From Halosegnis marinus (GTDB lineage Archaea; Halobacteriota; Halobacteria; Halobacteriales; Haloarculaceae), in NCBI RefSeq assembly GCF_029338355.1, contig NZ_CP119802.1, forward strand, positions 2,046,001 through 2,110,000: a DNA stretch of 64,000 bases, written 5' to 3'. The number at the start of each line of letters is the position of its first letter. Position 1 is the first letter of the stretch. The position numbers were made by a program, and so were the translations under genes. Below are positions 60,593 to 64,000 of the stretch, one piece after another. The notes below the pieces were generated by a model. That model worked only from the letters and a program-made list of their open reading frames with translations. It was not told the origin of the DNA and did no database searches.

Positions 60593-62593
60593 ATGGGGCG
60601 GACACAGGGGGCCGGGGGGCTCGACGCGGCGGACTACGAGCGGCTGCGGCGCGCGGCCGACACGTACCGGCGCCGACTCGCGATACGGCTCTGCGGCGAG
60701 GCGGGTCTGACACCCGGGGAGGCCGCTCGCCTCCGCCCGGCGGACGTGACGGCGCGCGTCCACGAGGGCGCGCTCCACTACTTCATCGCGGTTCGCGACG
60801 GCGACGGCGGCGGCCGCGACGCCTACCTCCCCGGGGAGGTGAAGCGCGACCTCGACCGCTACGTCGCGTCGAACGGCCGCGGCGACGACGAGCCGGTGTT
60901 CGCGGTGAGCGCGCGCCGGCTCCAGATGCTCGTCGGCGAGACCGCGGCCGAGGCGGCCGACGGCGAGGGCGACCCGCTCGCGGACGCATCCACCGCGGAC
61001 CTGCGACGCCACTTCGCGCGGACACAGCTCCGCCGGGGCGTGCCGCCCGCCGTCGTGATGACGGTCGGCGGCTGGCGACGGCTCGACGGCATCGCCGACG
61101 ACCCCGCGGACGTGGGGCGCGGTACCGTCGCGGCGGCGTTCGCCCGGGCGGGCGCGGCGGGCGACGACCGGTTCCGGGCCGCGTTCGACGCACTCGACCG
61201 GCCCGCGCTGCTGCTCGACGCCGACGGCGGGGTCGAGCGCGCGACCGACCGGTTCGCGGCCCTGACGGACGGGGCGCCGGCCGGCCGCGACCTCGCGGAG
61301 CTGGTCGCCGTCGACGACACCGCCGGCCTCTGGGAGACGGCGCTGTCCGGCGAGACCTGGCGGGGCCGTGCCGTCCTCGCCCCGGACGGCGACGCGGCCG
61401 AGGGGACGCTCGCCGTCTCGGCGGTCGGCGGCACTCCCCGACCGACCGGCTTCCTCGCGGTGTTCGACCCCGGCGACGACCGTTCGGACCGGCCGAGCGG
61501 TGGACGGCTCGACGCCGTCCAGTCGCGGGTGCTCGCCGTCGGGGAATCGCTCGACGCCGGCTCGACGCGGGCGGGGGTCCTCTCGCGGGCCTGCTCGGGG
61601 CTGGTCGAGGGCGACGCCTACCGGGGGGCGTGGGCGTTCGACGCGCCGGTCGAGACCGGCGCCGAGCCCGTCGTGGATGCGGGCGGGACGGAGCCGCCCG
61701 AGGACGCCGCGGCGTTCGCGGCGGCCGCGGCGACCGACGACCGGACGACCGTCCGCGACGGGCCGAACCCGCTCGTCGCCGTGCCGCTCTCGGCCGGCGA
61801 CACGGGCTACGGTGTGCTCGTGGTCGCGCCCGCGGGCGACCCCGGGGACTACGAGCGGCGGGCGCTCGCCGCCTTCGGGGGATGGGCCGCCGAGACGCTC
61901 GCGGCCGTCGAGTGGAAGCGGCTCCTGCTCGCGGACGCCGTGCTCGAACTCGAACTGCGGAGCACCGACCGCGACTCGCTGTTCGTCGGGGCCTCCGCGA
62001 CGCTCGGCTGTGCGCTCTCCGTCGAGGGGCTGGTGCCGCTCGACGGCGACGCCCTGCTCTACTACGTCTCCGTCGAGGGGGTGCCGACCGAGGCGGCGCT
62101 GGACCACTTCGGCGACGCCGCCGAATCGGCGCGACTCATCGCCGCGGCCAGCGACGCCTCGCTGCTGGAGGTGACCGCGCCCGGCGACTCCCTGCTCGGG
62201 GAGCTCATCGCGCGCGGGGCACACGTCACCGACCTCGGGGCGGAGGAGGGCGCGGCGCGGCTCACCTGCGAGACGGCCCCGAACGCGGACGTCCGCGACC
62301 TCGTGGAGGGGGTCGCCGAGCGGTTCCCGGGCGTGCGCCTCGTCGCCAAGCGCGAGGTCGAGCGCTCGGTGCGGACGCCGACGGAGTTCCAGCAGGCGCT
62401 GGAGGAGCGGCTCACCGACCGGCAGCGCTCGGTGTTGCAGGCCGCCTACCACGCCGGCTACTTCGACTGGCCGCGCGGCTCGACCGCCGAGGAACTGGCC
62501 GACTCCATCGGCGTCTCCTCGCCGACGCTCCACAACCACCTGCGCCGCGCTCAGCGGAAGCTCCTCGCGGCCTTCTTCGACGGCGAGACGTAG
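60593..62593 (+). CDS. Bat-like HTH-10 regulator with integrase-like N-terminus
   Basis: A 666-residue regulator. Residues about 15-180 resemble a tyrosine-recombinase catalytic fold (RLAIRLCGEAGLTPGEAARL; STADLRRHFARTQLRRGVPP; VGGWRRL). The active Arg is Thr in GLTPGE and no active Tyr follows, so it should be non-catalytic. A PAS-like part (about 195-310), a GAF-like part (about 320-450), the bacterio-opsin activator segment and a C-terminal HTH-10 (LTDRQRSVLQAAYHAGYFDW then STAEELADSIGVSSPTLHNH) follow. It lies directly before acs, which it may regulate. Confidence 0.87.
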   Translation: MGRTQGAGGLDAADYERLRRAADTYRRRLAIRLCGEAGLTPGEAARLRPADVTARVHEGALHYFIAVRDGDGGGRDAYLPGEVKRDLDRYVASNGRGDDEPVFAVSARRLQMLVGETAAEAADGEGDPLADASTADLRRHFARTQLRRGVPPAVVMTVGGWRRLDGIADDPADVGRGTVAAAFARAGAAGDDRFRAAFDALDRPALLLDADGGVERATDRFAALTDGAPAGRDLAELVAVDDTAGLWETALSGETWRGRAVLAPDGDAAEGTLAVSAVGGTPRPTGFLAVFDPGDDRSDRPSGGRLDAVQSRVLAVGESLDAGSTRAGVLSRACSGLVEGDAYRGAWAFDAPVETGAEPVVDAGGTEPPEDAAAFAAAAATDDRTTVRDGPNPLVAVPLSAGDTGYGVLVVAPAGDPGDYERRALAAFGGWAAETLAAVEWKRLLLADAVLELELRSTDRDSLFVGASATLGCALSVEGLVPLDGDALLYYVSVEGVPTEAALDHFGDAAESARLIAAASDASLLEVTAPGDSLLGELIARGAHVTDLGAEEGAARLTCETAPNADVRDLVEGVAERFPGVRLVAKREVERSVRTPTEFQQALEERLTDRQRSVLQAAYHAGYFDWPRGSTAEELADSIGVSSPTLHNHLRRAQRKLLAAFFDGET

Positions 62594-62626
62594 CGCGGGC
62601 CGTCGTCGGCCGGGAGTTGGGATAGT

Positions 62627-62659
62627 TAGGTGGCGTGATTAATATACTCCTGTAGGTGG
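62627..62659 (+). promoter_or_regulatory. acs promoter: TATA box between direct repeats
   Basis: The TATA box ATTAATATAC (62638-62647) is centred 29 nt before ATG 62671. It is flanked by direct repeats TAGGTGG at 62627-62633 and 62653-62659, spaced 26 bp, which may bind a regulator such as the Bat-like protein upstream. Confidence 0.5.
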
Positions 62660-62670
62660 TAGCGGGTAGC

Positions 62671-64000
62671 ATGTCCGAGTCAGACGATACCGACGTGCAA
62701 CTGGAAGCACGGCTCCGGGAGCAGGACTACTTCCGCCCGCCATCGAAGTTCGTCGGGCAGGCGAACGCCACGGACCCGGCCATCCACGACGAGGTGGGGG
62801 AGTTCCCCGAGGGGTTCGACCGCTACGCCGAACTCCTCGACTGGGACGAGCGCTGGGACGAGACGTTCGACGGCTCGAACCCGCCCTTCTTCGAGTGGTT
62901 CGTCGGCGGCAAGCTCAACGCCTCCTACAACTGCGTCGACCGCCACCTCGACGAGCGGAAGAACCAGACGGCCCTGCTGTGGGAGGGCTCGGACGGCGAG
63001 CAGGAGAACATCACGTATCAGGACCTCTACGTCCGGGTCAACGAGATGGCCGCCGCCCTCCGCTCGATCGGCGTCGAGGAGGACGACGTGGTCACCGTCC
63101 ACCTCCCGATGGTGCCCGCCCTCCCGGTCACGATGCTGGCGTGTGCCCGCATCGGCGCGCCCCACTCCGTCGTCTTCGCCGGCTTCTCGGCGCAGGCGCT
63201 CGCCGAGCGCGTCGACTCCGCCGACTCCGACTACGTCGTCACCATCGACGGCTACTACCGCCGCGGCGAGTTCCTCGACCACATCGAGAAGGCCGACGAG
63301 GGGGTCGAGTCGGCCGACAACGACCCCGAAGTGCTCGTCCACTACCGCCACGACGAGCCGAACGCCGACGTCTCGGACGACTACACGCCCGTTGACGACC
63401 TGCTCGCCGAGCACGAGCGCGAGCGGGTCGAGCCGGTGTCGCGCGACGCCGAGGACCCGCTCTTCCTGATGTACACCTCGGGGACCACCGGCAAGCCGAA
63501 GGGGTGTCAACACCGCACCGGGGGGTATCTCGCGTATGCGGCCGCAACCTCGAAGAACGTCCTCGACATCAAGCCGGAGGACACCTACTGGTGTGCCGCG
63601 GACATCGGCTGGATTACGGGCCACTCCTACATCGTCTACGGCCCGCTCGCGCTCGGCACGACGAGCGTGATGTACGAGGACACGCCCGACTACCCGCACA
63701 AGGGCCGTATCTGGGAGATAGCGGAGCGGTACGACGTGGACATCTTCCACACCTCCCCGACCGCGGTGCGGATGTTCATGAAGTGGGGCGAGGAGTACCC
63801 CGAGGAGTACGACTTCGACTTCCGGCACATGACGACGGTCGGCGAGCCGATCCAGCCGGAGGCGTGGCTGTGGTACTACAAGCACATCGGCGACGAGGAC
63901 GCCGTCATCGTGGACACGTGGTGGCAGACGGAGACGGGCGGCCACCTCATCACGAACCTCCCCGCGCTGGAGGACATGAAGCCCGGGAGCGCCGGGAAGG
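62671..64000 (+). CDS. acs: Acetyl-CoA synthetase, 3' end missing
   Basis: The first 443 residues of an AMP-forming acetate-CoA ligase. P-loop MYTSGTTGKPKGCQHRTGGY near residue 265 is canonical; WCAADIGWITGHSYIVYGPL and VDTWWQTETGGHLITNLPAL match acetyl-CoA synthetases. It activates acetate to acetyl-CoA. The C-terminal domain is beyond the window. It has its own TATA and follows the Bat-like regulator by 77 nt. Confidence 0.95.
   Translation, partial: MSESDDTDVQLEARLREQDYFRPPSKFVGQANATDPAIHDEVGEFPEGFDRYAELLDWDERWDETFDGSNPPFFEWFVGGKLNASYNCVDRHLDERKNQTALLWEGSDGEQENITYQDLYVRVNEMAAALRSIGVEEDDVVTVHLPMVPALPVTMLACARIGAPHSVVFAGFSAQALAERVDSADSDYVVTIDGYYRRGEFLDHIEKADEGVESADNDPEVLVHYRHDEPNADVSDDYTPVDDLLAEHERERVEPVSRDAEDPLFLMYTSGTTGKPKGCQHRTGGYLAYAAATSKNVLDIKPEDTYWCAADIGWITGHSYIVYGPLALGTTSVMYEDTPDYPHKGRIWEIAERYDVDIFHTSPTAVRMFMKWGEEYPEEYDFDFRHMTTVGEPIQPEAWLWYYKHIGDEDAVIVDTWWQTETGGHLITNLPALEDMKPGSAGK

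Noticed and set aside
60593-61150. A true tyrosine recombinase and thus a mobile element
   Set aside because: Catalytic residues are missing and it is fused to a regulator. No att-like repeats or tRNA lie nearby.

Overview
The window is a piece of a haloarchaeal (class Halobacteria) chromosome. The evidence is very high G+C, acidic proteomes, Tat-type signal peptides, halocyanin and archaeal-only genes (TFE, aTrm56, RNase P component 4, archaeal SRP RNA). It is gene-dense and looks like core chromosome: I see no insertion sequence, integrase gene, CRISPR array, tRNA or rRNA. Many genes have a TATA-like box 24-33 nt upstream of the start codon, so most transcripts look leaderless or nearly so, and operons use ATGA, GTGA or TGATG stop/start overlaps.

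Layout. 1-6.7 kb: the 3'-truncated end of a NAD-kinase-like gene, then a minus-strand respiratory operon (membrane halocyanin, small membrane protein, Rieske protein, split cytochrome b PetB/PetD, two small membrane proteins), flanked by two further haloarchaeal membrane proteins. 6.2-13.7 kb: Nudix and endonuclease III, a Tat-exported protein, an acyl-CoA dehydrogenase, a CinA-like protein, the coupled set TFE-DUF2110-DUF5803, and a tRNA methyltransferase. 13.8-21.5 kb: a sugar epimerase, two glycosyltransferases, RNase P component 4 / CRM-domain protein / MscS, and the SRP RNA. 21.5-25.6 kb: a cysteine-synthase-family enzyme, an alpha/beta hydrolase, and a KaiC-like ATPase with a winged-helix regulator.

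25.6-40 kb is rich in central and acyl-CoA metabolism: acyl-CoA dehydrogenase, 3-hydroxyacyl-CoA dehydrogenase, class I FBP aldolase with FBPase, acyl-CoA carboxylase beta subunit, a MaoC hydratase, a CitE-type lyase and glutamate dehydrogenase, with a large PKD-repeat surface protein between them. 40-43.7 kb: an Agl23-type membrane protein and purK/purE. 43.7-54.3 kb: the eleven-gene nuo operon (A, B, CD fusion, H, I, J1, J2, K, L, M, N), without nuoE, nuoF or nuoG. 54.4-56.8 kb: a Rossmann-DHH phosphoesterase and a CBS-ParB-like protein. 56.8-64 kb: the methylmalonyl-CoA mutase large subunit, a divergent acetyl-CoA-synthetase paralogue, a Bat-type regulator and a canonical acs that runs off the end.

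Together the genes describe an aerobic heterotroph. NADH-dehydrogenase-like and cytochrome-b/Rieske/halocyanin complexes handle electrons. Acyl-CoA oxidation, propionyl-CoA carboxylation, methylmalonyl-CoA mutation and acetate activation feed carbon in, and aldolase plus FBPase drive gluconeogenesis. Points most worth a second look are the Rossmann-DHH / CBS-ParB pair (possible nucleotide signalling), the KaiC-like ATPase with paired palindromes in its promoter region, two hairpins at the nuoL-nuoM junction of which one traps the nuoM start codon, an in-frame double palindrome inside purK, a 12-codon ORF wedged between the Rieske and cytochrome b genes, and an acs paralogue that has lost its ATP-binding loop residues.
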